Source: CAZQIC01 sp964593555 (GTDB lineage: Bacteria; Bacteroidota; Bacteroidia; JAFLBG01). From it: DNA of 54,510 bases. The notes below the pieces were generated by a model. It did not search any database. It was given only the letters and a program-made list of their open reading frames with translations, and was not told the DNA's origin. The position numbers and the translations under genes are program-made. Shown in pieces: positions 34,905-46,500 of this stretch (position 1 is its first letter; each line of letters opens with the position of its first letter). The DNA lies in assembly GCA_964593555.1 (NCBI GenBank), contig CAZQIC010000015.1:1-54510 (forward strand). Reading direction: 5' to 3'.

Positions 34905-35684
34905 TTATTTACCGGTAAACTGCGCCTTACGTTTTTCTATAAATGCAGATGTTCCCTCTTTAAAATCTTCTGATCCAAAACATTTTCCAAACTCATCTAT
35001 TTCTTTTTCGAATCCGTTAATACCATTATCGAAATAAGCATTTACACTTCTTATCACGCTTCCAATTGCCATTGGCGATTTTGATTTTATTTTTTCGATA
35101 AGCTCAATGCATTTAGGCATTAATTCCTCTGGTGTTGTAACATAATTGACCAGCCCCATTTTATGTGCGTCCTCCGCTCCTATCATATCGGCAGTCATAT
35201 GTAACTCCAATGCTTTTGCTTTCCCAATATATTGTATCAGCCTTTGTGTTCCTCCATATCCCGCGATCAAACCTAGGTTTACTTCCGGCTGTCCGAATTT
35301 TGCATTATTGCTCGCTACTCTTAAATGACAGGCCATTGATAATTCACAACCTCCACCCAATGCAAAACCATTCACCGCTGCAATGATTGGTTTAGGAGAG
35401 TTTTCGATTGCATTAAACACACCCTGCCCTGCTTTCGCAAGTGCTTTACCCTGCTCCGTTGAAAGCCCCAGAAATTCAGATATATCCGCTCCAGCCACAA
35501 ATGCTTTAGGCCCTGCACCGGTAATGATCATCGCCTTTACCTCATTGGTTTTTATTCCTGTCGAAACTGCTTCACCGACTTCCTGTATTGTTTGCTTGGT
35601 AAGCGCATTAAGTTTATCCGGACGATTTATGGTTATAAAAAGAATTCCGTTTTCTGTTTTAGTAAGTATATTCTGAAAACTCAT
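34905..35684 (-). CDS. Enoyl-CoA hydratase/isomerase (crotonase) family
   Basis: 259 residues. The crotonase motifs are complete: the oxyanion-hole block AGADISEF, then GFALGGGCELSMAC with Glu114, and FGQPEVNLGLIAGYGGTQRL with Glu134, the two positions that are catalytic in rat enoyl-CoA hydratase. It most likely hydrates short-chain enoyl-CoA (crotonyl-CoA). It lies 37 bp after the B12-binding gene and 6 bp before asparaginase in the same direction. The context does not show a complete beta-oxidation or propionate cluster. Confidence 0.9.
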   Translation of the reverse strand: MSFQNILTKTENGILFITINRPDKLNALTKQTIQEVGEAVSTGIKTNEVKAMIITGAGPKAFVAGADISEFLGLSTEQGKALAKAGQGVFNAIENSPKPIIAAVNGFALGGGCELSMACHLRVASNNAKFGQPEVNLGLIAGYGGTQRLIQYIGKAKALELHMTADMIGAEDAHKMGLVNYVTTPEELMPKCIELIEKIKSKSPMAIGSVIRSVNAYFDNGINGFEKEIDEFGKCFGSEDFKEGTSAFIEKRKAQFTGK

Positions 35685-35721
35685 AATTATTTTTTTTACT
35701 TATTATCCCGTTACGTTATCA

Positions 35722-36129
35722 TCAAAATTTTCTGTTCTCTTTTACCCAGCCCGTTATGTAATCAACAATTGTTTTTGTTTCCGTTCCCGGTGCAAATAAT
35801 TTACCTACGCCCATTTGTTGTAAAGCCTTCATATCTTTATCTGGAATGATTCCACCTCCGGTAAGCAATACATCCGTCAATTCCTTTTCTTTCATCAATG
35901 CAATGATCTTTGGGAAAACGGTCATATGCGCCCCCGATAAAATACTAATGCCAATTGCATCTACATCCTCCTGCAAGGCCGTATTAACAACCATTTCAGG
36001 AGTTTGCCTTAAGCCCGTATAAATAACTTCCATTCCTGCATCACGAAGAAATGAAGCAATGACCTTAGCCCCGCGATCGTGCCCATCGAGTCCAACTTTG
36101 GCAATTAATATACGGATAGGTCTGCTCAT
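35722..36129 (-). CDS. Stand-alone cobalamin (B12)-binding protein, methylmalonyl-CoA mutase C-terminal type
   Basis: 135 residues. It is only the B12-binding Rossmann domain: IRILIAKVGLDGHDRGAKV with the DxHxxG cobalt-ligand motif (Asp15, His17, Gly20), AIGISILSGAHMTVFP for the dimethylbenzimidazole tail, and LTGGGIIPDKDMKAL. This matches the C-terminal domain of methylmalonyl-CoA or related acyl-CoA mutases, where a separate large subunit holds the TIM barrel. No large subunit or MeaB GTPase is in the window, so the partner is elsewhere. It lies between the NtrY-like kinase (29 bp) and crotonase (37 bp). Confidence 0.92.
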   Translation of the reverse strand: MSRPIRILIAKVGLDGHDRGAKVIASFLRDAGMEVIYTGLRQTPEMVVNTALQEDVDAIGISILSGAHMTVFPKIIALMKEKELTDVLLTGGGIIPDKDMKALQQMGVGKLFAPGTETKTIVDYITGWVKENRKF

Positions 36130-36158
36130 ACATTTAAATCTATCAACGAAGATACAAA

Positions 36159-39100
36159 CTACAATTCATCATTCACAACAGGTAATGAAACATAAAATGT
36201 AGTACCTACACTCCCTGTTGTTTCAAACCATATTTTACCTTTCGAACTCTCAACAATATTTTTAACCATTGCCAATCCCAACCCCATACCTGCCGTTTTC
36301 GTTGTGAAATTAGGCATGAATATTTTGTCCACGGATCTTTCGTTTATACCTGTTCCATTATCCTTCACTGCTACCACAACCGATTCATCCTTCAATGAAA
36401 TAATTATTTCAATTTTACCGTTCCTATCTTCCGGAATGGCCTGGACAGAGTTTTTAACGAGGTTATTAAACACCCTCAGTAATTGTTCTTTGTCCGCAAC
36501 AACAACACATTCCACTCCTTCACATTTATCTTTCAGAGATATGTCTATACTGTCTTTATACAATTCGACGATGTTCCCCAATATATTTTTTATGTTGATG
36601 CTCTCTTCATTCGCTTTTGGCATTTTCGCGAAATTGGAAAATTCATTCGCGATAGAAGTAAGCGAATCAATTTGTTCAATAAGCATTTTTGTTGTGCTTT
36701 CTATTTTTTCATCAATATCAGGCGATTTATTTTGCCACAATTTTTTCAAATGCTGAATACTCAGCTTCATTGGAGTAAGCGGGTTTTTAATTTCATGTGC
36801 CACCTGTTTTGCCATTTCTCTCCAGGCTATCTCCCTCTCTGAGCGGGCAAGCAACTCCGCACTCTTTGATAACTCGAGGATCATTCGGTTGTATTCTGCT
36901 ACCAGATTTCCAATTTCATCTTTTTGCCTCCACTCAATAAATTCATTTGGCTTCCCCAATTTGAGTGTGCTCATTTTTTCCTGTATTATCCGGAGCGGAC
37001 GCGTGAGGTAATTACTAAAGAATATGGCGATCAATACTGTCAATGCAAAAAGGAGCACGTACACATTTACAAGGGCCACAAGGAAGGATGATATTTCTTT
37101 TTCCAAGTCACTTTGCTTTGCAAAATAAGGTAAGTTCAGATAGCCAAGCACTGTCCCATTTTTATCAGTAAATGGAAGGTATCCCGACAAGTAATTTAAT
37201 TTCCCGATTGCTTCATTGTGTATATATTCCGTTTTATCTTTTATGACAACCTGCTCGTACGCCTCATAATTCATTTTTGTTGACAACAATCCTTCCTCAA
37301 ATAATTTTGATTGTGATGATGCCACCAGGTTTCCATTTTTATCATATAGCGTTATGTCTGTAAAAAACACATTGGAAAATTTCTTTAAAATATATGCGGC
37401 ATACTCTTTAAACTGAAAGGTTTTATCGTTCTCACCAAGCAATTTGCTTTGCACTTCGATCTGCACCGAATGCATTTTTTCAGAAATAATTTCACTTGAT
37501 TTTGCATTGAACTGTTTCTGAATAAAATATATGGTACCTGCTCCAAATAATAAAAGTGATATTAAAACAATACTGATCAGCAATACCTGGAGCTTATATT
37601 TAAAGCTAATTGTATTAAAAGCAAATTCATTGTTTGCAGCTAATTGCCTTATGGAAATAATTATCAGAAGAAAAAGACTAAGGAATGCGAACAGGTAAGA
37701 AAACGTAGTAACCTCATCTAAAGTTGTGCGCTCGCCCTTGCTGATCACAACAATTCCATTTTCTTCAGACTTTACCACTAAATGATTGTACCCGTCTATT
37801 TCGGCAATGAATTTTTCAGGCTTGGTTGCATCAAAGATTGCAGAACTTCTTGGGTAAATGTATTTTCCGCTTTGACTAACCAGCGTTCCGTTTTTATATT
37901 TCGCGTAAGAATAATTTTTTAGTTCAATGGTAGTATTAACTGATTTGTCAAGTAAAAGATCCGGGAATCCAATTTCTTCGCTTGACACCCTGGATTTAAA
38001 ATCAATAAATACAGCCGCAAATGGAGGAGCAGATTCATTACTTCTGAATGGCAAATGTGCCATGTAATTTATTTTACCATTATCGTTTGTTATATAAAAG
38101 AAATGCTCTGAGGTTGTTTCCTCTCCCTTTGTTTCAATAAGATTATCGAATTCAAAAATATTATCAACGTGATTAAATCCACTATTAAGAACTGGATAAC
38201 ACATAGAATCGAAAACGGCAATTGACACGTCATATTTTTCCCAGTATCCTCCTAAATAATGCTGCTGAAATCTTTTCTCTATCTCACTGTAGTTTATAGG
38301 ATGCGTTTGAAAAATTCTTTTTAATGCCGTATCTGCAGGAAGGGAATTTTCTATTTCGGAGAAAAGATGAACAGCGATGGGATCTCTTTCCACAGATAAC
38401 TTATCGGCATAGGCCTCGCGAAGATCATCTTCTTTGAAACGGTTGTGTTTTAAAAATGTATGAACCGCATAAAGGGAAAATCCAAAAATCAATACTACAA
38501 TTAACCAAAATGGAAATGCTGCGAGGTTCGTTCGCTGAAAAGAATAAATGATCGATACAATTACAAAGCCCCACATGATCGCTATATAATCAAGTCTCCC
38601 TTCCGACTGGCACCATATAGAATGCAAAAGAATTGCGATAACCAACGTAAACACCTCGGTAATGGTGCTCTGCTTAAATTGCAATACAACTCTTAATAGC
38701 ATACTCACAATAAGAAAATAGGAAAGGAACAGACATCCCAGAATAGCCAGGGCAATATACGTTTGCGCTGTTAATGAAAACAGATTATTAATATTAAACG
38801 GAATACTTGAGTTCCTTATCAATCCCACAAAGAGTGTATTGAGACCCCACGAAAGTCTACAAGCCAAAAGGAAAATTAAAACTGATATGGTGATCTTTAA
38901 TCCTGAATTAATTTTTTCTATCCAGGCACCGGGCTGAATTGTTTTATAGAGGAAATAAGATATATATAGAAACAATATTGCATTTACCAGAAAATCCCCC
39001 AGTGAAGACAGCCAAAAGGAATTTGCATCGGCAAAGTATCTTGGCCCAAACAGATCTGTTGAATAAACACTTTCAGGAAATTTAAGATAAACAGTAAGAA

Positions 39101-39833
39101 AGCGCAATGCGAGTAAAGTGAAAAGATAAACTGCATACGGCCACAATTTACCAATGGTTCGGCTGTATGATCTGCACTCCCGATAAAGAAAACGTATAAG
39201 TAATAATACGCCCGTGAGGTACAACAAAAAATCAATCGTCTGTGGTAATGATGAAACAGGGCTGTCGTCAATAACAACATAACGACATAGGGGCTGATGA
39301 AGATTATTATAAACAACGATGCCCTCTCTTTCAGAAACCTCTTTTAAGGTGGCTTTTTTAATTACTCTAAGGCCCTTACTAAAATAACTATTCAGGTAAT
39401 TATTTTGATAGGGGAATTCGTTCTTTATAAGGAGAAGGCCAACAAAAATTTGTTCTCCTTCTTTTTTTACTCTTGCTTCAAACCAGCCCCGTTGAAGTTT
39501 TAATATTCCGGGCGTTGACGTTAAAAAAATGTCCGGACTAGAGGGACAAACAGTATTGTCACTCCATAATGAGAGAGCCTTATTGGTGTAGGAAAGCAGA
39601 ATGATCCCCTGCTCTTCAAACAATTCACTGTAATATTCAGGAAGGTTTTTTTGTTTTGAAAACTTTTCAAGCTCGTCTTCTAAGTCCTTTTCTTTTTCCG
39701 AAAGAACGCTTTCAAATTTTTTGGCGATCTCTTCTTCATTTAAATTAATACTCCGATCGAGCAAATATCCCGCTCCAAAAAAAAAAGCAGCAAATACCAA
39801 CAACCAAAAATTACTTTTAAATACCCTCTTCAT
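36159..39833 (-). CDS. Large membrane sensor histidine kinase, NtrY-like
   Basis: 1224 residues. One span near the N-terminus is followed by a periplasmic region to about 200, then about eight to nine spans to about 460, a second large extracytoplasmic region, further spans near 700-770, an extracytoplasmic sensor with SEKMHSVQIEVQSKLLGEND, a last span near 915, and a HAMP domain (NYLTRPLRIIQEKMSTLKLG). The HisKA helix has the phosphorylated histidine in KQVAHEIKNPLTPMKLS near residue 1010. The HATPase_c domain shows NLVKNSVQAI, DNGTGI and GMGLGLAMVKNIV. No response regulator is beside it, so it is an orphan. It leads a run with B12-binding protein, crotonase and asparaginase. Confidence 0.9.
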   Translation of the reverse strand: MKRVFKSNFWLLVFAAFFFGAGYLLDRSINLNEEEIAKKFESVLSEKEKDLEDELEKFSKQKNLPEYYSELFEEQGIILLSYTNKALSLWSDNTVCPSSPDIFLTSTPGILKLQRGWFEARVKKEGEQIFVGLLLIKNEFPYQNNYLNSYFSKGLRVIKKATLKEVSEREGIVVYNNLHQPLCRYVVIDDSPVSSLPQTIDFLLYLTGVLLLIRFLYRECRSYSRTIGKLWPYAVYLFTLLALRFLTVYLKFPESVYSTDLFGPRYFADANSFWLSSLGDFLVNAILFLYISYFLYKTIQPGAWIEKINSGLKITISVLIFLLACRLSWGLNTLFVGLIRNSSIPFNINNLFSLTAQTYIALAILGCLFLSYFLIVSMLLRVVLQFKQSTITEVFTLVIAILLHSIWCQSEGRLDYIAIMWGFVIVSIIYSFQRTNLAAFPFWLIVVLIFGFSLYAVHTFLKHNRFKEDDLREAYADKLSVERDPIAVHLFSEIENSLPADTALKRIFQTHPINYSEIEKRFQQHYLGGYWEKYDVSIAVFDSMCYPVLNSGFNHVDNIFEFDNLIETKGEETTSEHFFYITNDNGKINYMAHLPFRSNESAPPFAAVFIDFKSRVSSEEIGFPDLLLDKSVNTTIELKNYSYAKYKNGTLVSQSGKYIYPRSSAIFDATKPEKFIAEIDGYNHLVVKSEENGIVVISKGERTTLDEVTTFSYLFAFLSLFLLIIISIRQLAANNEFAFNTISFKYKLQVLLISIVLISLLLFGAGTIYFIQKQFNAKSSEIISEKMHSVQIEVQSKLLGENDKTFQFKEYAAYILKKFSNVFFTDITLYDKNGNLVASSQSKLFEEGLLSTKMNYEAYEQVVIKDKTEYIHNEAIGKLNYLSGYLPFTDKNGTVLGYLNLPYFAKQSDLEKEISSFLVALVNVYVLLFALTVLIAIFFSNYLTRPLRIIQEKMSTLKLGKPNEFIEWRQKDEIGNLVAEYNRMILELSKSAELLARSEREIAWREMAKQVAHEIKNPLTPMKLSIQHLKKLWQNKSPDIDEKIESTTKMLIEQIDSLTSIANEFSNFAKMPKANEESINIKNILGNIVELYKDSIDISLKDKCEGVECVVVADKEQLLRVFNNLVKNSVQAIPEDRNGKIEIIISLKDESVVVAVKDNGTGINERSVDKIFMPNFTTKTAGMGLGLAMVKNIVESSKGKIWFETTGSVGTTFYVSLPVVNDEL

Positions 39834-39982
39834 TTTGAACTAGCAGTTTACAAGCATAAACCGTTCCAGCATAATCTATACTGCCTGTCTACTTGCTATA
39901 CTAAGGTAATAAAAGGGGAACAAAGCTGCTAAGCCTATGGACCTATAATTTTTTGAGGGTTATTGAGGCTATAGGAAAATTC

Positions 39983-40573
39983 TTAGATTTCACAGCCGGG
40001 CCCTCCAATGCAAGTTAGCTTGCCTTTGTTAATAAAATCCGACAATGAGTTTCCCTTTGTTAGCATTGAGAGTTCGAAAGTCCACCAGCATGTATTTGGC
40101 CTTCCACTATAATTAACTTCAACATTAAAGATCATTTTATTTTGATGGAGTTTAGAATACTCAAATGTAATTTTATGGATTAATATTTGTGTGCAAGCTT
40201 TCTTTTCAAAAATGTAGTTGTCATAGGTAGTATCATTTTTAGAGAATAGTTTTTTCTTTACAGTGTAGGGACTGGATGATGATTTGCAATCCGAACCTTT
40301 CCCGAAGCATTTGATAATTTTACAGTTGATGATGTTATTTAAAAATAAAGGTTCGAATATTTTTAAACTGTCCCTCACCCATACATCCTTAGAATCGAAG
40401 ACAAAGTAAAATGCGTTGTCTGTAACATAATATATATAATTGCCCTTTTCTCCCTTAGATGTTTGAGAAGTGAATGAAGTAAATTTAGTTTTGCAATAAT
40501 CCTCCAATGTGTCTTGCTGCGCCATAACACTTGAAGTAAAAAGGAGAAGGGTTAAAATTGTGAGACTTCTCAT
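39983..40573 (-). CDS. Hypothetical secreted protein
   Basis: 196 residues with a signal peptide (MRSLTILTLLLFTSSVMAQQ) and a mature part rich in aromatic residues and cysteine (seven Cys, including IINCKIIKCFGKGSDCKSSSS and the terminal CIGGPGCEI). No family is recognised. I start at the ATG at 40573, which gives the signal peptide; an upstream in-frame start would run into the adhesin gene. It begins 14 bp after the stop of the SprB-repeat adhesin on the same strand, so it is probably co-transcribed. A periplasmic or outer-membrane helper for the adhesin is possible, but nothing in the sequence proves it. Confidence 0.6.
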   Translation of the reverse strand: MRSLTILTLLLFTSSVMAQQDTLEDYCKTKFTSFTSQTSKGEKGNYIYYVTDNAFYFVFDSKDVWVRDSLKIFEPLFLNNIINCKIIKCFGKGSDCKSSSSPYTVKKKLFSKNDTTYDNYIFEKKACTQILIHKITFEYSKLHQNKMIFNVEVNYSGRPNTCWWTFELSMLTKGNSLSDFINKGKLTCIGGPGCEI

Positions 40574-40587
40574 TAACTTGCAACCAA

Positions 40588-43500
40588 CTACCGTATCAGC
40601 GAAACATGCCCGGTATATTGATGCGGCTTGCCAAATTGATCTTCTGCGTCTATCTTCCATACGTAAACATCTATTTGCGCTGGCTCTCCTTTTGACTTAC
40701 CGTCCCAGCCTTTTGTGAAATTATCTGACTCAAATATTTTTGCTCCCCAACGATCAAAGATATAGAAATGATAATTGTTCGCACCAATACCCATTCCTTT
40801 AGGGAAAAAGAAATCGTTCACACCGTCACCATTAGGTGTAAAGCTATTCGGAACATATAAAATATAATCAGGTAAAATACTGATAGTCGTAAATGCAGTA
40901 TCCATACATCCCTCAAGAGATGTTACGATCAAACTAATTTCGAAAGAGCCGGTATCACCATAAATATAATTCACATTTTGAAGCGTTGAAGTGCCACTAT
41001 TTTCATCTCCGAAATTCCATAACCAGGAATTTGCACCCTGGCTTTGATCTGCCAATTGTATAAGCGGGTCTAAAACACTTGCCTCCTGCGGAGTAGCGCT
41101 GAATGCAGCAACAGGATTCGCATAAACTGTGATGTAATTATTTTTTGTCAATGAACTGTTACAGCCATTGTTATCCTGTACTGTAAGCTGAAGATTATAA
41201 ATACCGGCTTGCGTATAACAATGAGCCGGAGATGTTTGTGAAGAAGAATCGCCATCGCCAAAATACCATGTAAGTGAATTTACATTGACTACAGTATGAT
41301 TGAGTGTGATACACAAAGGTTCACATCCTGCAGTGTCATTAGCACTGAAATTAATTTGTGGAGGATCATTCACTACCACTAGGGCAGAATCCATAGCCGT
41401 ACAACCATTCGCATCTGTAACAGTAACTATATACGAATTGCTTGTTGTAGTGTTTACATTTATTGCAGCACCTAGTAATGCTCCCGGATTCCATTGATAC
41501 GTGAATCCGTTATTGCCACCATTTGCTATTGCAGTTAATGTTGCATTCTGTCCATTACAAATAGTAACAGTTCCGGAAGTAACAATGGTAATTGCATTTG
41601 GCTCTGTAATGTTTACAACCAAACTTCCCGAACAACCTCCTGCATCTGTCACCTGCACCGTATATCCTCCTGCTGTTAATCCGCTAATAGCTGCATCAGT
41701 TTGCGCAGTGTTCCATGAATAACTGTATGATCCACTACCACCACTGGCATTTACACCTGCGATTCCATTTGCGTCGTTATTACAAACAACGTTCTGGGCT
41801 ATTGGATTAAGTGTTAAGCCTCCCGATGTATTTACTGTTCCGGTATTAACTGTTGAGCAGCCATTCGCATCTGAAACTGTCAATGAATAAATTCCCTGAG
41901 CTAAATTTGAAATTGAATTATCGGTTGATGTATTGCTCCATAAATAATTATACCCAACTGTTCCTCCATTCACATTTGCTGTTGCCGTTCCCGTATTTCC
42001 GCAGGAAGCGTTAGTGGTATTTATACCAAGGACAAGCGTAATTGGCTCTGTGATATTTACATTGATCATATTTGTACAGCCGCCTGCATCAGTAACAGTC
42101 AATGTATAAATACCTGCAGAAAGATTTGTTGCTATTGAATCCGTTTGATTATTGTTCCATAGGAAAGAATACGGCTGTGATCCATTGCTCGTTGTGATAT
42201 GTGCAGAACCATTATTGCTTCCATTACATAATGCATCCTGTTGATTTGATATATTTAATATTGGCCCGTTTGCATTGGAAACAACTGTGGTTGAAAAAGT
42301 TGAACAGCTATTATTATCTGTAACAGTAAGCGTATATCCTCCGGCAGAAAGCAAACTAGCAGATGACAATGTTGAACCTGTTGACCAGGAATAAATGTAA
42401 GGTCCGTTACCTCCATTTACAATTGATGAAGCAGAACCATCAGATAAACCACAATTTGCATCAACAGGTGTAATTGTTATACTCATTGGAGAAGGCTCGG
42501 TAATTGTTGCGCTTGCCACTGATGAACATCCTGATGCATCAGTTACAGTTACTGTATATGATCCCGCTGTGAGTGCCGACGCGTTCGCAGTTGTTTGTGT
42601 ATTGCTCCATAAATAATTAAACGGACCAGCACCATTTACAGTTGTAGTAATAATTCCATTCGTGCCGCCATTACAAGAAACATTTGTAGAATTAAATACA
42701 ATGCCAGGTCCGCTTGATGAATTTACTGTTGAACTAAATATTGAAGAACAACTATTTGCATCAGTAATTGTTAGCGAATAAACTGCGGCACTTAATCCTG
42801 TTATTGATGAATTCGTTTGTGTATTGCTCCATACAAAATTATAAGGGCTTGTTCCACCATTTATATTTGTTGTAATGCTTCCATTCCCTAATCCACAGGT
42901 TTCATCAACGGCTGTTAATGTATTTCCAATAACTGCAGGTTCGGTAATTGCCATATTTGCAGTTGTTGTACATCCGCCGCCATCTGTTACTGTTAAACTG
43001 TATGGTCCAGCCAGAAGTGAGGAAATGTTTGCAGTAGTTTCTGTATTGCTCCATAAATAATTATAAGACCCCCCTCCCCCACCCACTGTGGTTGTAATAA
43101 TTCCGTTTGCAATACCATTACACGAAACATCTGTCTGGGAAAATGCAATAAGAGGCCCATTAGTATTGTTCACTGTTGCATTCGCAACAACAGTACAGCT
43201 ATTCGCATCGGTGATGGTAACAGAGTATTGTGCTGCAACAAGTCCCGTTGCTAATGATGTTGTTTGCGTGTTGCTCCATAAATAATTGTAAGGGCCAACT
43301 CCCCCGTTCACATTAACCGTTGCATCACCATTTGCAGATCCGCAATTTGCATCGTTTGCTGTTACTGTATTTGATATTGCAGATGGCTCGGATATTATTA
43401 CACTTCCTGTTGCGGTACATCCACCTGCATCAGTAACGGTAAGACTGTATGTATTTGCAGCAAGAGAAGAAACGGATGATGTGGTTTGTGTATTGCTCCA

Positions 43501-46500
43501 TGAGTATGTAAATGGATTTGCTCCAGTAACAGTAGTAGTAATTACACCATTCGCTCCGCCATTACAAGAAACATTTGTAGAACCAAAATTTATTGTTGGG
43601 CCGCTGGTATTATTTACTGTTGATGTTGCGACTGATGTACAGCCTTTGGAATCACTAACTGTGGCTGTATATACACCTGCATTTAGTCCCGTGATTGTCG
43701 CAAGTCCATTATTATTTGCATTCCAAGTATAACTATAGGGGGATAACCCCCCTGTTGTATAAATAGAAACACCACCATCTGCTTGTCCACAGGAAGCATC
43801 GCTGATAGTAAGGGTGTGAGACAATGGCGAAGGATCAATAAGCACTGCCGCGCCGGATACAATACAAGTTCCCAGTGAAACTGTAGCATTATAAACCCCG
43901 GCAACTAAAGAAGAAATTGTTACCGAGGTTTGCCCATTGCCCCATAAATATGAATATGGACCTATAAATCCGGTAGGCATGATAGTTGCGGATCCATTTG
44001 ATCCACCGGCACAAGAAGGATCCATAACGCTATAATTAAGTATAAGTATATTCGCAACAACGACAGTTCCTGTTGATAGCGAAGTACAATTGTTTGCATC
44101 GGTTATGGTAACTGAATAGACACTTGCATTTAGTCCCGTAATTACAGATGTTGTCTGTCCGTTATTCCATAAAAAATTATATGCCCCTACTCCACCTGAA
44201 ACATTTACGTTAATGCTTCCTTTGGAAACACCGCAGGTATCTTCCAGCACAGTGAGTGTATTTGACATTATTGCAGGTTCTGTAATGATTGTACTTGCAG
44301 CAGAAGAACAACCGCCCACATCGGTAACTGTTAAGCTATACAGTCCTGCTGTTAACGATGAAATAGATGATGTTGTTTGTGTGTTGCTCCATGCATATGT
44401 ATACGGTCCTCCAATAACACTAGCCGTAATAATTCCGTTTGCACCGCCATAACAGGAAACAGTTGTTGTATTAAAAACAATATTAGGTCCGTTTGAATTT
44501 GTAACAGTAACAGTCGAAGTTACCGGACAACCATGCGCATCGCTTACGGTTACGGAATACACTCCTGTAGCTAAGCCGCTTATTGATGAAGTTGTTTGTG
44601 TGTTGCTCCACAAATAAAAATAGCCCGGTGTTCCGCCACTTGGTGCAGAAGCGGAAGCAGTTCCATTGTTTGTACCACAAGTTGCTGGCGTTGCATTCGC
44701 ATTTGCTAAAATTGGAGACGGTTGAGAAAGCCGCACTGTATCTGTAGATCCGCAGCCAAAAATATCAGTAACAAAAACAGTATAACTTCCGGCGGTTAAT
44801 CCGCTGGCAGTTGCATTCGACTGAGAGTTGTTCCACAAATAAGTATAAGGAGGCAAGCCTCCAACGGCAGATGCTGTTGCAGTGCCATCGGAACTATTGC
44901 TGCATAAGGGATCAGTAAAACCAACAATATATGCGCGCGGTCCTCCGCTATTAATTACGTTAATGGCATTGCTGTTTTTACATCCCCGCGAGTCGGTAAC
45001 TGTAACAGAATAAATTCCCGCGTTCAATCCGGAAATTGTTACACGTGTACTTCCATTACTCCACAAATAAGAAAATGTTGGCGTACCGCCTATTGCAAAG
45101 CCGGTTGCAGTTCCTGTTGCGGCAATACATGAAACAGGAGTGCTGCTGCCGCCGGCTAATAATGTTGGTGGATCAATAATTGTTGCGGTATCTGTTTTGC
45201 TGCAATTGTTAGAATCATAAACCGTAACCGTATATGTACCGACCGCAAGGTTTGAAACTGACTGAGTATATTCATTGGTGCTCCAGTAATAATAATAAAA
45301 TCCTGTTCCCCCAGTAACACTTGCGGTGATAACTCCATCTGTTAGTCCGTTACACGAAATATTTGATTTATTCATGTTGATTGTAATCGGAACAGGATCC
45401 GTTAATGTAAATGTCTGTATAGCAGTACATCCTGCAGCATCTGTAACTGTTAATGTGTAAAGCCCTGCGCATACGCTAAAGATGGATGAGAGCGCAGAGT
45501 TATTCGACCACGAATAAGTGTACTGCGGAATTCCTCCTTGCACAAAAACAGAAGCGTATGCATCACACACTCCGCCACAAGAAGGATTTTGTTGATATGG
45601 ATTTGTTGTGATTGCTGGTGCCTGAACAATATTAAATACCTGCACAATGTTGCAACCGATTGCATCTGTTATGCTACAGGAATATGTTCCAACACACAAG
45701 CCTGTTGCAGAAGCATTGGTCCCTCCAGATGGAAGCCATTGGTACTGATATGGCGCTACACCATTATACACTTGTACATTTGCAGTAGCATCACAACCTC
45801 CATGACACGATACATCCGTTTGCTGCGGATAAACATAGGGCGGTTGCGCTTGGTTAATGGCGAATGGATAATTAACCGTGCATCCTCCTGCATCAGTAAC
45901 GGTCAAAGTAAAATTGCCAATACAATATCCGGAAGCGTTAGCATTTGTTCCTCCGGCCGGTGACCAGGAATATTGATACGGCTGTGCGCCGCCAAATACA
46001 TTTGATGTTGCGGTTCCTGTACATGTTCCATTACACGCTGCATCCGTTGTATAAACATAAACATTTGGCGGCTGTGCTTGTGTAATAGAGAATGCGCTAT
46101 ATGCAGTACAGCCGGAGGCGGGATCTGTTATTGTTACTGTGTAATTTCCTGTGCACAAGCCTGTAATGGTTGCTGTTGTTGCCGCTGATGAAGACCATGA
46201 ATAACTGTAATTACCACTTCCGTTATATGCATTCGCAGTAGCAGTTCCATTGCATGTTCCATTACACGCTGCACCTGTTGTATTTACATATACATTAGGA
46301 GGGTATGCCTGGTAGATATAAAAAATATATTTCTCTGTGCATCCGCCTGCATCACGCACTGTGCAAGTATAATTACCGGCGCATAATCCTGTTGCTGTTG
46401 CAGTCGTTGCTCCTGATGGAGCCCATGAAAATGTATAACCGGGTGATCCGCCTTGTGGAGTTACAGTTGCTGTACCATCACATGCTCCACTGCACGATGC

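Noticed and set aside
36304..36842. Plus-strand open frames of 119-150 codons inside the histidine kinase
   Set aside because: They lie opposite the conserved kinase domains and resemble no protein.
45538..45963. Open frame of 141 codons on the plus strand inside the giant adhesin
   Set aside because: It is opposite well-defined SprB repeats and has low-complexity composition; a shadow of the repeats. The same holds for other frames in the gene.
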